DNA of 64,000 nt from Bacteriovorax stolpii (GCA_945883845.1 CAMCYI010000008.1:62001-126000), one strand, 5' to 3'; counted from the first letter of the stretch, positions 43,707 through 54,531 are shown. The notes: generated from the letters alone by a model not told the origin. Numbers and translations are program-made.

Positions 43707-44273
43707 ATGTATCAAACTACTGATTTTAGAAAAGGCCTTAAAATTGAGATCGAAGGCAAACCTTGGATCATCGTTGATTTCCAACATGTGAATCCTGGTA
43801 AAGGGTCAGCATTTGTTCGTACTCGTATCAGAAACCTTGAAACAAACCAGACCATTGAACGTACTTTCAAGGCCGGCGTAGAAACTGTTGGTAAGCCGGA
43901 CATGGAAGAAAAAGAAATGGAATATAACTATTCGGACATCGATGGTTACAATTTCATGGATCAATCTACTTTCGAAATGATTCACCTTTCTCACGATCAA
44001 GTGGGCGAAAACAAATTCTACCTTCAGGAAAACATCAAAGTTTTCATTCTTTATTATAACGGCCGTCCAATTTCGATCGAACTTCCTAACTTCATCAACC
44101 TGAAAGTTGTTGAAACTGATCCTGGAATGAAAGGCGATACTGCGACTGGCGGATCTAAAAAAGCTGTTCTTGAAACTGGCCTTCAGGTCAACGTTCCTCT
44201 CTTCATTAAAGAAGGTGAGGTTCTTAAAATTGATACACGCACAGGTGAATACCTCGAGCGCGCAAAGGTTTAA
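43707..44273 (+). CDS. efp: Elongation factor P
   Basis: 188 residues with three beta domains. Lys at about residue 32 in the NPGKGSAF loop is the modified position in EpmA-type EF-P. The C-terminal signature of the family is present around LETGLQVNVPLFIKEGEVLKIDT (within 44170-44240). EF-P relieves stalling at polyproline stretches. Neither epmA nor an EarP-type modifier is in the window. AAGGGG ribosome site. Confidence 0.97.
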   Translation: MYQTTDFRKGLKIEIEGKPWIIVDFQHVNPGKGSAFVRTRIRNLETNQTIERTFKAGVETVGKPDMEEKEMEYNYSDIDGYNFMDQSTFEMIHLSHDQVGENKFYLQENIKVFILYYNGRPISIELPNFINLKVVETDPGMKGDTATGGSKKAVLETGLQVNVPLFIKEGEVLKIDTRTGEYLERAKV

Positions 44274-44275
44274 TC

Positions 44276-44728
44276 ATGAATCTCGATACACTCAAAGACA
44301 TTGTTAAAGTTGCTAAAGATCAAGGTGTAGCTGAACTCAAAGTTGAAGCAAAAGATTTCAAAGTGAGTGTCAGCTTTATCAGTGGTGTTGCTGCTCCGGT
44401 AGTTCATCAGGCTCCTGTTCACCACGCGGCCCCAACATCTGCAGCTCATCCAGCTGCGACGGCGAAAGCGTCATCTTCTGCAGATACTGGACTTCATGTG
44501 ATCAAATCTCCATTCGTGGGGACTTTCTATTCTTCACCTGGCCCTGGTAAACCTGTTTACTCTAAACTGGGTGACAGAGTGAAAGTCGGACAGGCCCTTT
44601 GTGTTCTTGAAGCCATGAAGATTATGAACGAAATCGATGCGGATGTTGCCGGCGAAATCGTCGAAATCTGCGTCGAAAACGAATCACTTGTTGAGTATGG
44701 CCAGCCGCTCTTCAAAATTAAGCCTTAG
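44276..44728 (+). CDS. accB: Biotin carboxyl carrier protein of acetyl-CoA carboxylase
   Basis: 150 residues. N-terminal region for binding the carboxylase, an Ala/Pro/His-rich linker (about 40-75), and the biotinyl domain with FVGTFYSSPGPGKP (the thumb) and EAMKIMNE, where Lys at about 115 carries biotin. It starts three bases after efp and precedes accC. Role: fatty acid synthesis. Confidence 0.97.
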   Translation: MNLDTLKDIVKVAKDQGVAELKVEAKDFKVSVSFISGVAAPVVHQAPVHHAAPTSAAHPAATAKASSSADTGLHVIKSPFVGTFYSSPGPGKPVYSKLGDRVKVGQALCVLEAMKIMNEIDADVAGEIVEICVENESLVEYGQPLFKIKP

Positions 44729-44734
44729 TCATTC

Positions 44735-46093
44735 ATGAAACCAGAAGTAAAAAAGTTCAAGAAAGTCCTGATTGCAAACCGCGGAGAAATCGCCATCCGG
44801 GTGATCCGTTCTTGTCGTGAACTCGGCATTGAAACGGTTGCAGTTCACTCGACTGCAGACGAAGATTCTCTCCACGTAAAAATGGCAGACGAGTCCGTTT
44901 GTGTTGGTCCTGCGAAATCTGCACTCTCTTATCTGAACGTTCCTCAAATCCTTTCTGCTGCCGATATTACCGGTGCAGATGCCATCCATCCTGGTTACGG
45001 ATTCCTCTCTGAAAATGATGAATTTGCTGAGATGTGTGCGAAGTGGGGAATTACTTTTATCGGCCCTTCTGTAAAATGTATTCAGAGCATGGGCGATAAA
45101 ATCGAATCCAAGATTACTGCAAAAAAAGCAAAGGTTCCGACTCTTGAACCTATTTACGTTAAAGATGTTGAGGAAAAAGAAATTCAGAAGCAAGTTGAGA
45201 AAATGGGTTTTCCTGTTCTCATTAAAGCATCTGCCGGTGGCGGTGGTCGCGGGATGAAACGCATTGAGAATTTTGATGAACTCTGGCCTGCGCTTTCAAG
45301 ATTGCAGGAAGAAGCGAAAGCAGCTTTCGGTGATGGAACTCTTTTCATCGAAAAATACATTCAAAATCCTCGTCACATTGAAGTTCAAATTCTTGCAGAT
45401 AAACACGGAAGTGTGATTCATCTTGGTGAGCGAGACTGCACGATTCAGCGTCGTTTTCAGAAAATCCTCGAGGAAGCACCGTCTCCTGTTCTCACTCCAA
45501 AAGTGAGAGAGGAAATTTGTACCGCTGCTGTTCGACTCGCTAAATTCGTCGACTATGATTCTGTAGGGACAGTTGAATTTCTCTACGATCAGGACACTCA
45601 GAAATTTTACTTCATGGAAATGAACACACGTATCCAGGTTGAGCATCCGGTGACGGAAGGTCGCACTGGTGTGGATCTTATTTCTGAGCAGATTCGTCAT
45701 GCTCAGGGTGAGAAAAGCCGATTCAAACAGGAAGATATTGTTTTCAGAAACCACGTTATCGAATTCCGCATAAATGCCGAGAATCCCAAGACTGGAATGC
45801 CTTCACCCGGCCACATCACACACTATCACCGCCCTGGTGGGATCGGTGTGCGTACTGATGATTATATTTATACCGGTTATACCGTACCTCCGTACTACGA
45901 TTCTATGATCTCAAAAATCATCGTTCAGGCCGACAACCGTGACAATTGCATCACGCGTGCGAAGAGAGTGCTCAACGAAACTGTCGTTAGTGGAATCCAG
46001 ACAAACCTCAATTTGCACAAAGAAATTCTGGATGATCCGGACTTCGTTTCGAGCAAGTTCTCGACCAATTATTTAACTAAAAAATTGAATTAA
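44735..46093 (+). CDS. accC: Biotin carboxylase
   Basis: 452 residues. VLIANRGEIAIRVIRSC, the ATP-grasp motif KASAGGGGRGMK, the HIEVQIL and GERDCTIQRR segments and MNTRIQVEHPVTE are all intact. It carboxylates biotin on AccB using ATP and bicarbonate. No terminator follows. Confidence 0.97.
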   Translation: MKPEVKKFKKVLIANRGEIAIRVIRSCRELGIETVAVHSTADEDSLHVKMADESVCVGPAKSALSYLNVPQILSAADITGADAIHPGYGFLSENDEFAEMCAKWGITFIGPSVKCIQSMGDKIESKITAKKAKVPTLEPIYVKDVEEKEIQKQVEKMGFPVLIKASAGGGGRGMKRIENFDELWPALSRLQEEAKAAFGDGTLFIEKYIQNPRHIEVQILADKHGSVIHLGERDCTIQRRFQKILEEAPSPVLTPKVREEICTAAVRLAKFVDYDSVGTVEFLYDQDTQKFYFMEMNTRIQVEHPVTEGRTGVDLISEQIRHAQGEKSRFKQEDIVFRNHVIEFRINAENPKTGMPSPGHITHYHRPGGIGVRTDDYIYTGYTVPPYYDSMISKIIVQADNRDNCITRAKRVLNETVVSGIQTNLNLHKEILDDPDFVSSKFSTNYLTKKLN

Positions 46094-46136
46094 AAGTATA
46101 ATGATTCTATATGTTTAATATGCACCAGGAAGGGGC

Positions 46137-47522
46137 ATGGAAGAGTCATTAGAACGCATTCGAAACTGGATGGGAGAGTCCAAATATTCTGAAGCTCAAA
46201 AAGCAGCAGAATCCCTTCTTCTTCAAACTCAAGCTGATCGTCATGAACTCCTTTCACTCTACGTAGAAATTCTTCTCGAACAAAAAAAAACACCTGCAGT
46301 CATTCATCTTCTTGAGTTAAGTGAAGCTGATGTTTCAGAAAATACAGATAAAGCAATTCACTGGATGTCTTATCTGAAAGAAAATGATCTTAAGACTCAA
46401 CATCGGCAGGTTCAGTTTCTCAAGATTAAAATTGCTGAAAAAAAAGGGATGCTTAGTGAGCTCCATGATCTGATCTCAGAGTTTCAGGTCTATCTGTATG
46501 TGAAGCATATTCCTGCCGTTCCAGAACTTCTTCATGCCATGATTGAAAAATATTTTCGTGATGATTTTAATCTCAGGCTTCAACAACTCTCGCTCACTCT
46601 CATGCTTCATGATTTCGATGCTGCTGAAAAATCTCTGGAAGTGCTTATCTTGTCTACAGTCGAAAAAGCATCCCCGCGTGGAACAAAAGAAAAAATTCAG
46701 GCCATCGCAAGTGTACTCGATGCTGCCGACTACAAAGGGCATCTGGAAGTCTATCGTGGTCTTTGCCTCATACTGACCGAAGGTATTCAGGGTAAAGTTC
46801 ATCTTAAAAAGCTCGTTGAGGCCGTGATCTATTTTGAGAATTTCAAATTTCAATCAATCGTCTTAAATATTATGTTCAGGGCAGGTTTTGAAGATCTCTG
46901 CTTTGATTTTGCACTGTCGGTGAGAAGAAACGAACACTACGATTTCGTTTATTTTGAAAAATACTACCAACATCTTAAGCCGTTTTTTGTCCAGGCCCGC
47001 GAAAAGCCGGAGAAGCCTGCTCCTGAAGATATTTCTTCGGACTACGCTCTGGAGGATGTTGCCTTTAAAAGTGCAGCTCTTCTGGCACCTCTGGTGGATG
47101 ATCATCTCGAAGAAGAATCGCGAATCATCAATCTCTTTAAGTACCGTGATTACTCTGATAATGAATTAATGGAAATCGCCACGAGCTTTCTTCAAGCCGA
47201 ACTTCCCAAGATTGCCATCAAGGCGGTAGAAAAAATTCTCAGCAAGTGGGTAGATGACTCAACCTTCATGAAAGCAAGTTACCTGCGCCTGACATGCTAC
47301 CTATTAAGCGGCGATAGTCGTGCTGCTCTTGACTGCGCGCTCTCGGCTCTCAACCGCGCTCAATCGCCTGATGACATTCTCTCTTTCCTTTACGGTGAAG
47401 CCGAAGCCTACATCCGACTTGGTCAGGTCAAGGATGCCCGCCGTGTACTGACAGAAATTCTTTCCATTGATTCAGCATACCGTATGACTCGTGAGAGGCT
47501 TGAGAAGCTGAATGAGATTTAA
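46137..47522 (+). CDS. TPR-like protein upstream of tamB
   Basis: 461 residues, all-helical, no signal peptide or membrane helix. Repeats with TPR spacing are clearest at both ends (YSEAQKAAESLLLQTQ; AYIRLGQVKDARRVLTEIL). A less regular helical part lies between. AGGAAGGGG ribosome site. It overlaps tamB by 11 bases, so the two are coupled. Function unknown. Confidence 0.7.
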   Translation: MEESLERIRNWMGESKYSEAQKAAESLLLQTQADRHELLSLYVEILLEQKKTPAVIHLLELSEADVSENTDKAIHWMSYLKENDLKTQHRQVQFLKIKIAEKKGMLSELHDLISEFQVYLYVKHIPAVPELLHAMIEKYFRDDFNLRLQQLSLTLMLHDFDAAEKSLEVLILSTVEKASPRGTKEKIQAIASVLDAADYKGHLEVYRGLCLILTEGIQGKVHLKKLVEAVIYFENFKFQSIVLNIMFRAGFEDLCFDFALSVRRNEHYDFVYFEKYYQHLKPFFVQAREKPEKPAPEDISSDYALEDVAFKSAALLAPLVDDHLEEESRIINLFKYRDYSDNELMEIATSFLQAELPKIAIKAVEKILSKWVDDSTFMKASYLRLTCYLLSGDSRAALDCALSALNRAQSPDDILSFLYGEAEAYIRLGQVKDARRVLTEILSIDSAYRMTRERLEKLNEI

Positions 47523-50500
47523 AAGCGTTATTGGAGCTTTTTTATTCATCATAGTGGCGAGTGTATTTGCACTCACATTGTTCTTGCAGACTAAATCATT
47601 TGGACGCTTGATTACAAGTATGGCTTCCGACTTAAGTGAGAAAAAAGCCAACGTAGCAGTTTCGATCAAAAACATAGAATTCAGTTTGTTTCCGCCAGGT
47701 ATAGAGCTGAATAAAGTAACGATCAAGAAGAAGATATCTTCTGAAGAAATGTTTCAGGCTGAGTTTGGTAAGCTTGGCTTCTATATCAACCTCATTGAAG
47801 TTGAGGAGAGAAAACTTTCTTTCGGTGAGATCCAGGTCAAAGATTCAGTTATTGATTACAGGTTTCCTAAGAAAGATGACGAGATGAAAGAGATCAATAA
47901 AAAAATTATTGATCAGGTATTTTCAATTACGGATATGAGCCCGGTTCGAATCGATACACTCCTTATCGAAAATACACTCATTATCGCAAATCATGAACTG
48001 CTTGAAGCGAAGAGACTTAAAATATTCAAGAAAGATGACAGTTTCATTACCCGGTTTCATCTGGCCAACATACATCCCGTGGCAGATAAGCCATTCAGGA
48101 TTGATGAAATCTGGGGAGATGCTGAGATCTCCAGGAGCGAGATTAATATATTTCGCCTTAAAGTTCAGCACGATGTTCAAACCATCCTTGTGAAAGGAAA
48201 AATCACTGACTACCGTCTACTTAAAAACGCAACTGCAGAACTCAATGGAGAATCTCACCTGCATCTCAAGAATCTCAGTTCCGATATTGAATTTCCGGAT
48301 TTGATTAAAATAAACCGGGGAAATGCTCTATTGAGTTTTAATCTGAAACTTCAGAAAGGCAAAATGCAGGGTATAAGTCGTGTATCGCTTGAAGATCTTC
48401 GATCAAATGTTGTCTTTGCCGACAGTCTCGAAGCAGTCATTGCCTTTGAAGATCAGAAAATTATTCTTAATCAACTAGACCTTCGCTATCAAAAACAAAA
48501 AGCTCATTTGAATGCACCGGTTGTCATCGCTGACCTTGAACTTAAGACATTTCTTACGGAGCCAATTAAGGCCCATATCGATCAGGTAACGTTTACAAAT
48601 GCTCTGAGAATACTTGGCCCTAAGTTCAGGATCATCAAAGGTAAAATGACCGGTGACCTGACTTTTAATTACGATCATGGCGACATGTTTTTTTACCCGG
48701 AGGATCAGTTTTTTATCGAGGGGATGGGACTTGTAGTCGGAGAGAAGAAAAAACCTCTTTCCATCATCCGGATAACGAAGACTGCTGTGAAGGACACGGA
48801 GATTTCTGTTGTTAAGGGAGAGTTTCGTATCAGCTCAAATCTCATACTCCCGCGATCACAGATTATGGTCGACGGATTTGTGAACAAGAAAGAGGCGCGT
48901 TTTTCAATTCTTGATGCCAACGTCAACCTCGAAGATTTAGGAAATATTTCGAGGCTCGACATCAAAGGGGAGGGGAAACTCAGTGCTGATGTATCCGGCC
49001 CACTCGAAGATGTTCAGATCAACCTTCGTGGAAAGATGAAGAATTTTGAAATTCTCGGATACCGCCTTGGCCAGACTGATAAAGACATAACAATCGCACT
49101 TAAGGACCAGAGTGTGATTGTTAATAAATTCGATGCCCTTTTTCGGTCAACGCCTCTTAGCGGTAGTGGTGTGGTGAATTACGGAAACTCCGATATAGCC
49201 CTTGGGATTAACTCGCCATCAACAAACTTCACCGATATGTCTATGATCCTTCATCCAATCTTTTCAAAGATTAATTTTCTTCCGGATGACATGAACATGA
49301 ATGCCAAGATTGACGTAGACATCTATGGCAAGACAAACATGGATGATCTGAAAATTAAATCTGACGTCAAATTTAAGGACCTGATGGCCTATGGTGAGAA
49401 CCTTAACAGCGGGACATTCCGGGTTGAACTTATCAAGCAACAACTGCGCATTGTGAATCTGGACGGTCAGAAAGAGAATGCTCATATTTCAGGTGATTTC
49501 TTTTTTCACCTGCCAACGAAGTACATTAAGGTGGATTACAAGTGGGAGAACCTGGTTCTTTCCAGCTTCAATGTCTCAAAGCGTTTTCTATTGAATATTG
49601 ATGGGATGATTTCAGGTACTCTTAAAGGTGAAGGTAACATCAATGACTACGTCCTTTCTTTCAAGTCTAAGATGTTCAATACCAAATCTCAGCATAACAA
49701 ATTTGATGATTCCGATATCGACATTAAAATTATGCCCAAGAGTCTTCTGGGTGACTTCAATCTGTTCGGTAAGGCGCTCGTTTCTAAATTCGATATCTCA
49801 CTTAAGCCGGGCAAGAAATCCAGTCTGACGCTAAATGGAAATTTACCTGACATCAAGCCACTCGCTACTGCCTTCTTCGGTCAGCATCTCGAACAGGAAA
49901 ACCTGAAGGGGAAAGTCGCCTTCAATCTTACTTCGCAGTTTTCTGAATCACTTAGTGACCTTGACTTAAAAGCATCGCTAACCCGGTTGAATTTTGAGCA
50001 TCCTGAATTCAAAGTGAATTACGAATCCGAACATCCTGAATTTATCATCGAAAACGGTGTTGTTAAAAAGTGGGATCTTTCTATTAAGCAAACAGATCTC
50101 TTCGTGACAACGAAGGGTGAAGGTAAGCTGGATAATAACATGTCTCTCGTGAATGAAGTTCATATGAACTCCAAGCTGATTGATATTCTGCTTGCGCCAG
50201 TACTTTCGGCTGACGGGTTCATTCGCAACATCATAAAAATTGATAACGTCGGAAGCAAATACTACATAACAGCTTTGAGCCGCGCTACTAATGTGAATCT
50301 CTCAATCGCAAATCTTCCGATTCCTCTGAACGACCTGAACTACTCTCTGGAACTCACCAACGGAAGACTCCTCGTTAAGGAACTCTCAACAACTCTTGAT
50401 AACGGGAGAGTTTCTATCGTTGGAGATGTTTTTTTTGACGATAGCGAGCCTGATGTGAATTTACGCTACACGCTTGATCGTGCCGAGATTCCTGTCATGA

Positions 50501-51525
50501 ATAAATCCTCGGTAAACCTTTCAGGCGAAGGTATGATTCTGGGGAATAGTCCACCTTATGTAATTAATGGGGATATCATTCTCAATAAAGTACTTATCGT
50601 AAATGAGCTTTCAGATTTCGAAACTAAAAACACCGGGCTTTCCGATGTCAGATATCTTCCACGGAATCAGGAGTTTCCCCTGGATAAAATTATTCAGCTT
50701 AACATCAATGTTAAAGCTGATAACCTTATGCGTATCACTAACTCGTTGATGGATATTGGCTTGAGAGGTGAAGTACGCATCCTGGGAACTCCAACCCGAC
50801 CACGCGGAGAAGGAAAACTTTCTTCTCCGTCAGGCGTTTCCCGGATTTATTTTAAAAACAATGAATACGTGATCACCAATGCAGATCTCAGTTTCTCGCC
50901 TAAAAAACAGATCGCAAACCCTGACTTTGATGTTCAAGCGGTGACGACTATTTCTAATTACAAAATTTATGCGAAAGCATATGGGGATCTGGAGAAGTTT
51001 AATTTCGATCTTTCCAGTGAGCCTGCATTGAACAGAAATTCCATTCTCTCGCTCATTGCTTTCGGTTATACGGAAGATATTCAGAGTTCCTTGGGCCAGG
51101 ATCGGGACAAACTCGCAGGTATGGGTGTTGGTTCGTTTGTTTTCGATCGGTTTAAAATCAGCGATATTCTGAACAAACAGTTCGGTCTTCAGTTAAATCT
51201 TGGTACTGTGATTGAGCAGTCGCAAAGTGCCAGTATGCTTTCAGGCCGTGGAACTCAGAATGCTGATGGTTCAACTGTTGGTAGAACGCGTTCCGCAACA
51301 AAAATTGAATTACGCAAACGTCTGGATGAGGCATTAAGTGTCTCAGTGTCAAGTACGATGGGTAGCGGAATTGGCCAAAGGCAGAGAATGGATCTCACCT
51401 ACAGCGTGAACAAAAAAGTTCAACTGCAGGGAGTGTATGAATTGCGTACCAATCAGGACGGCGAGGAAGATATTATTGATAATTCCATTGGTGGAGATTT
51501 AAAGTTCAGGTGGACCTTCAAATGA
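47512..51525 (+). CDS. tamB: TamB-like translocation and assembly module protein
   Basis: 1337 residues. N-terminal signal anchor (about 7-26), a very long run of beta strands (AsmA-like beginning, then repeated beta groove), and the C-terminal TamB (DUF490) domain with NPDFDVQAVTTISNY, SILSLIAFGYT and LQGVYELRTNQDG. TamB-type proteins span the periplasm and move phospholipid to, or help insert proteins in, the outer membrane. It overlaps the Omp85 gene by four bases, its usual partner. Confidence 0.92.
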   Translation: MRFKSVIGAFLFIIVASVFALTLFLQTKSFGRLITSMASDLSEKKANVAVSIKNIEFSLFPPGIELNKVTIKKKISSEEMFQAEFGKLGFYINLIEVEERKLSFGEIQVKDSVIDYRFPKKDDEMKEINKKIIDQVFSITDMSPVRIDTLLIENTLIIANHELLEAKRLKIFKKDDSFITRFHLANIHPVADKPFRIDEIWGDAEISRSEINIFRLKVQHDVQTILVKGKITDYRLLKNATAELNGESHLHLKNLSSDIEFPDLIKINRGNALLSFNLKLQKGKMQGISRVSLEDLRSNVVFADSLEAVIAFEDQKIILNQLDLRYQKQKAHLNAPVVIADLELKTFLTEPIKAHIDQVTFTNALRILGPKFRIIKGKMTGDLTFNYDHGDMFFYPEDQFFIEGMGLVVGEKKKPLSIIRITKTAVKDTEISVVKGEFRISSNLILPRSQIMVDGFVNKKEARFSILDANVNLEDLGNISRLDIKGEGKLSADVSGPLEDVQINLRGKMKNFEILGYRLGQTDKDITIALKDQSVIVNKFDALFRSTPLSGSGVVNYGNSDIALGINSPSTNFTDMSMILHPIFSKINFLPDDMNMNAKIDVDIYGKTNMDDLKIKSDVKFKDLMAYGENLNSGTFRVELIKQQLRIVNLDGQKENAHISGDFFFHLPTKYIKVDYKWENLVLSSFNVSKRFLLNIDGMISGTLKGEGNINDYVLSFKSKMFNTKSQHNKFDDSDIDIKIMPKSLLGDFNLFGKALVSKFDISLKPGKKSSLTLNGNLPDIKPLATAFFGQHLEQENLKGKVAFNLTSQFSESLSDLDLKASLTRLNFEHPEFKVNYESEHPEFIIENGVVKKWDLSIKQTDLFVTTKGEGKLDNNMSLVNEVHMNSKLIDILLAPVLSADGFIRNIIKIDNVGSKYYITALSRATNVNLSIANLPIPLNDLNYSLELTNGRLLVKELSTTLDNGRVSIVGDVFFDDSEPDVNLRYTLDRAEIPVMNKSSVNLSGEGMILGNSPPYVINGDIILNKVLIVNELSDFETKNTGLSDVRYLPRNQEFPLDKIIQLNINVKADNLMRITNSLMDIGLRGEVRILGTPTRPRGEGKLSSPSGVSRIYFKNNEYVITNADLSFSPKKQIANPDFDVQAVTTISNYKIYAKAYGDLEKFNFDLSSEPALNRNSILSLIAFGYTEDIQSSLGQDRDKLAGMGVGSFVFDRFKISDILNKQFGLQLNLGTVIEQSQSASMLSGRGTQNADGSTVGRTRSATKIELRKRLDEALSVSVSSTMGSGIGQRQRMDLTYSVNKKVQLQGVYELRTNQDGEEDIIDNSIGGDLKFRWTFK

Positions 51526-54398
51526 AGTTCATCCTCTTCACGCTTTTATTCATGCTTCTACCTTCGGCCTACGCTCAGGTTATGAAAGTTGATGCCGTTG
51601 AAGTTAATTGTCCTAAGTCGGATATCTGTAATGAACGAAAAGAAAAATTCAAAACATTGATCGGCGAGTACCGAAGTCTCGTCCATATGAAAGAAACTGT
51701 TCGCTTGATGGCTTCGGATGGTGGTTATCGTTTCTTTACATACGAACTTAATGAGACTGACGGTAAAAATACGCTGAATTTGATCTTTGCACTTAAGCCA
51801 ACAATCAAAGAAGTAAACGTTGGATTTGTTGACCGGAACCTTCAGTCTGATCCCAATCAACTGATGGGACTCAGAGAGGGTGATTACTATGAAGAGCATA
51901 AGCTACGCCAGAATCTTGAACTTCTTCCTAAAAAGCTGGAAGCCTTTGGTTATCCTTATAGCAAGTACACCTATGAGGTGATTCAAAATGACAATAGAGT
52001 TTCCGTTAACGTGGCCATTACTCTTGGGAATCCTATTATTTTCAAAGGTATCCGTAGTGATGCCAAGTCTGCGTTCATTCAGGATTTTTTAAAGAACAAA
52101 TTTAACAAATTTTATAACCGGCCTTTCGAATCGAACCGTTACAAACTCTTTCTTGATGAAGCCCAGAAAGAACTTTTTTCCTACGGTTATTACCTCATCA
52201 ACCTAGAGTTTTCGCCTGTCATCAAAGGTCAAAGAGTCATTCTTCACATTCAGGTTAATAACGAAAGCCTTTTCGCTTTCGACTTTCGCAATCTGCATAG
52301 AGAACATCACTTCTCGCTTCTCAGTCTTCTGACTGACTTGTTACGAAAGTTCAAGCGACCTCTTAGCGAAACTGCCATGAAACAGGCCATTGCTGAACAC
52401 TACGAAAAGATGGCGCTACTCAATGTTAAAGTGAAGATAGAAGAATCGAAATTTGTTAACAAATTTTCAGAAGTAGCGACTCTCTATCGCATCAGTTTTG
52501 ATGAAAAATATAAAACCCGCCTGATCAAAGTCACTTTCCAGGGCAATTCATATTTTACGACCCCTAAGCTGAAACGCATGTTCGAGAAAGAAGCTTTTGA
52601 ACTTGCTTCTATCAAGTACTACGACAGGGAATATTTCGATTACTTTGTGGGCTATCTCAAGAAGAAATACATCGCAAAGGGATATGTCCAGGCCCGTATC
52701 ACAGGTCCTATTAAAATTTTCGATGCCGACAAGTCCACCTCCGAAATTTCCTATAATATCATTGAGGGCCAACGTGCCTATCTGAGATCAATAAATTTCG
52801 ACGGTGTGCCGAGTGAATTTGAAAACGATATCATCGATAAATTTCAAAACAAGCTTGGTACCCCTTTTGATCCGATCAGCTTTGCCGAGGATATTAAACA
52901 AGTCACTAATGTCTTACACCAGAATGGTTACTATTTTGCTGAAGTGACTAACGCCACTGACGAAAATATTGTGACATATTCGAAAAATGGCGCCGACGTA
53001 GATGTCATGATTTCTGTAACTCCTGGTCAGCTTGTACGCCTTAACCGCATTATCCTTCTTGGTAACTATAAGACCCGAAAAAAAGTTCTCATGAAGAAGA
53101 TCAAGCTGGAGAAGGACGATCTCGTCACTCCTGCCGCCACAAAAGAAATGGAAACAGCCATCAGTGCTACAGGTTTGTTCAATTCAGTTGCGGTCTACCC
53201 TGTTAAGCACAATTCAAAACGTGCTGCTACAGATCTCGTCGTCCGTGTTTCGGAACGTGAGTATGGCCTCATTGAAGTTGCTCCCGGTTTCCGCACCGAT
53301 CTTGGTCTCAAACTCACGACGACAGCTTCTTACACAAATATTGGCGGTGCTAACCGTTCAGTGACGGTCACGGGCCAGGTCAACAGACGAATCAGTTATG
53401 CTTTCTTCGATCCTCGCAGACGTAAAGAAGAAAAGAAAGTTCTCGAGTACCTTTCAACTTTCGTTTTCACCCAGGGTGATATGTTCGATACTCTCATCGA
53501 CTATAACTTCGGTACAACTGTTCAGAGAAAAAGATTCTATTCATTCGACGCTAACATTCTTCGTTTCAACAATACTTTCACCAGAGATATTTCGAAGCGC
53601 CTCTCCGGATCTCTCCGTCACCAGTATGAATTGATTAAGCAGTATGATGCATCCAATGAACGCGATAATGAGGAACTCAAAATCGGAGCCATCACTCCGA
53701 GCTTAACTTACGATATGAGAAACTCTCAGGTTCTTCCGGTTAAAGGTGCCTTCTTCAACATGTCATGTGAGTTCGCGAATCCATATTTTCTTTCGCAAAA
53801 AACTCCTGAACTTGAAGTAAATTTTTACAAGCTCATTTCACGTAATCGTTTCTATGTTCCTTTCAAGAATGGAACTGTTGCGATCTCTATGGTCGGAGGG
53901 ATGCAGGAAAACTTAGCGAAAGACCTGATTCTTGGTGATAACGGAAATCCTCAGATCGTTAAAGATCAGATTGATGACAAAACCACACTCTCTTATAAGC
54001 AGACGCAAGGTTACATTCCGAACATCAAAGTTTTTCGACTGACAGGTATGGATATCGTCCGTGGCTACACGGATGAAGAGATCAACAAACTTCCTAACAA
54101 GCTCGACATTTCCCAGGTCCGGATTCAGAACAGGGCCTTCCTCGCCAACTTCAAGCTGGAGCCGCGCTATTTCATTAACGACTCCCTGATGGCCGGAGTT
54201 TTTTATGATGCGGGGCGCGTTTACGTGGACCAGATGGATTTAAGCGATCTTAGAAGTTCAGTAGGTATCACTTTTAAAATTCTCACTCCTGTTGGGACCT
54301 TAGACTTTGACTACGGGATTAAACTCTTGAGGAAAAGAAACTACGATGGTACATTGGAGTCCCCCGGACGCTTCCATGTGTCAATTGGCTTCTTCTAA
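51522..54398 (+). CDS. tamA: Omp85-family outer membrane protein (TamA/BamA-type)
   Basis: About 958 residues: signal peptide (MKFILFTLLFMLLPSAYA), several POTRA domains (about 20-580; e.g. KVTFQGNSYFTTPKLKRMF, RSINFDGVPSEFENDII, RIILLGNYKTRKKVLMKKI), and a C-terminal 16-strand barrel ending in a typical aromatic residue (FHVSIGFF). The Omp85 signature VRGYTDEEIN is present. The tamB partner suggests TamA, though five or so POTRA domains are more like BamA. The ATG at 51522 shares ATGA with the tamB stop. Confidence 0.88.
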   Translation: MKFILFTLLFMLLPSAYAQVMKVDAVEVNCPKSDICNERKEKFKTLIGEYRSLVHMKETVRLMASDGGYRFFTYELNETDGKNTLNLIFALKPTIKEVNVGFVDRNLQSDPNQLMGLREGDYYEEHKLRQNLELLPKKLEAFGYPYSKYTYEVIQNDNRVSVNVAITLGNPIIFKGIRSDAKSAFIQDFLKNKFNKFYNRPFESNRYKLFLDEAQKELFSYGYYLINLEFSPVIKGQRVILHIQVNNESLFAFDFRNLHREHHFSLLSLLTDLLRKFKRPLSETAMKQAIAEHYEKMALLNVKVKIEESKFVNKFSEVATLYRISFDEKYKTRLIKVTFQGNSYFTTPKLKRMFEKEAFELASIKYYDREYFDYFVGYLKKKYIAKGYVQARITGPIKIFDADKSTSEISYNIIEGQRAYLRSINFDGVPSEFENDIIDKFQNKLGTPFDPISFAEDIKQVTNVLHQNGYYFAEVTNATDENIVTYSKNGADVDVMISVTPGQLVRLNRIILLGNYKTRKKVLMKKIKLEKDDLVTPAATKEMETAISATGLFNSVAVYPVKHNSKRAATDLVVRVSEREYGLIEVAPGFRTDLGLKLTTTASYTNIGGANRSVTVTGQVNRRISYAFFDPRRRKEEKKVLEYLSTFVFTQGDMFDTLIDYNFGTTVQRKRFYSFDANILRFNNTFTRDISKRLSGSLRHQYELIKQYDASNERDNEELKIGAITPSLTYDMRNSQVLPVKGAFFNMSCEFANPYFLSQKTPELEVNFYKLISRNRFYVPFKNGTVAISMVGGMQENLAKDLILGDNGNPQIVKDQIDDKTTLSYKQTQGYIPNIKVFRLTGMDIVRGYTDEEINKLPNKLDISQVRIQNRAFLANFKLEPRYFINDSLMAGVFYDAGRVYVDQMDLSDLRSSVGITFKILTPVGTLDFDYGIKLLRKRNYDGTLESPGRFHVSIGFF

Positions 54399-54469
54399 GA
54401 CCTCCCACTTCTTATGAGTCGCCAGACCGCTTCACGCTGACCCTTAGCAAGTCGGCTTAGTGAGTTGTC

Positions 54470-54498
54470 TTGACGTACGGCCCAATCGTTCTTATAAG
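54470..54498 (+). promoter_or_regulatory. Sigma-70-type promoter of rplM-rpsI
   Basis: TTGACG (54470-54475), 17-base spacer, TATAAG (54493-54498): near-consensus at the ideal spacing, as expected for ribosomal protein genes. The leader is about 25 bases. Confidence 0.85.
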
Positions 54499-54531
54499 GG
54501 ATAAAATTTTTTACTCAATGGAAGGTTGATT

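Noticed and set aside
45058..45066. Reverse-strand GCCGATAA inside accC
   Set aside because: No matching -35 element on that strand and no gene to drive.
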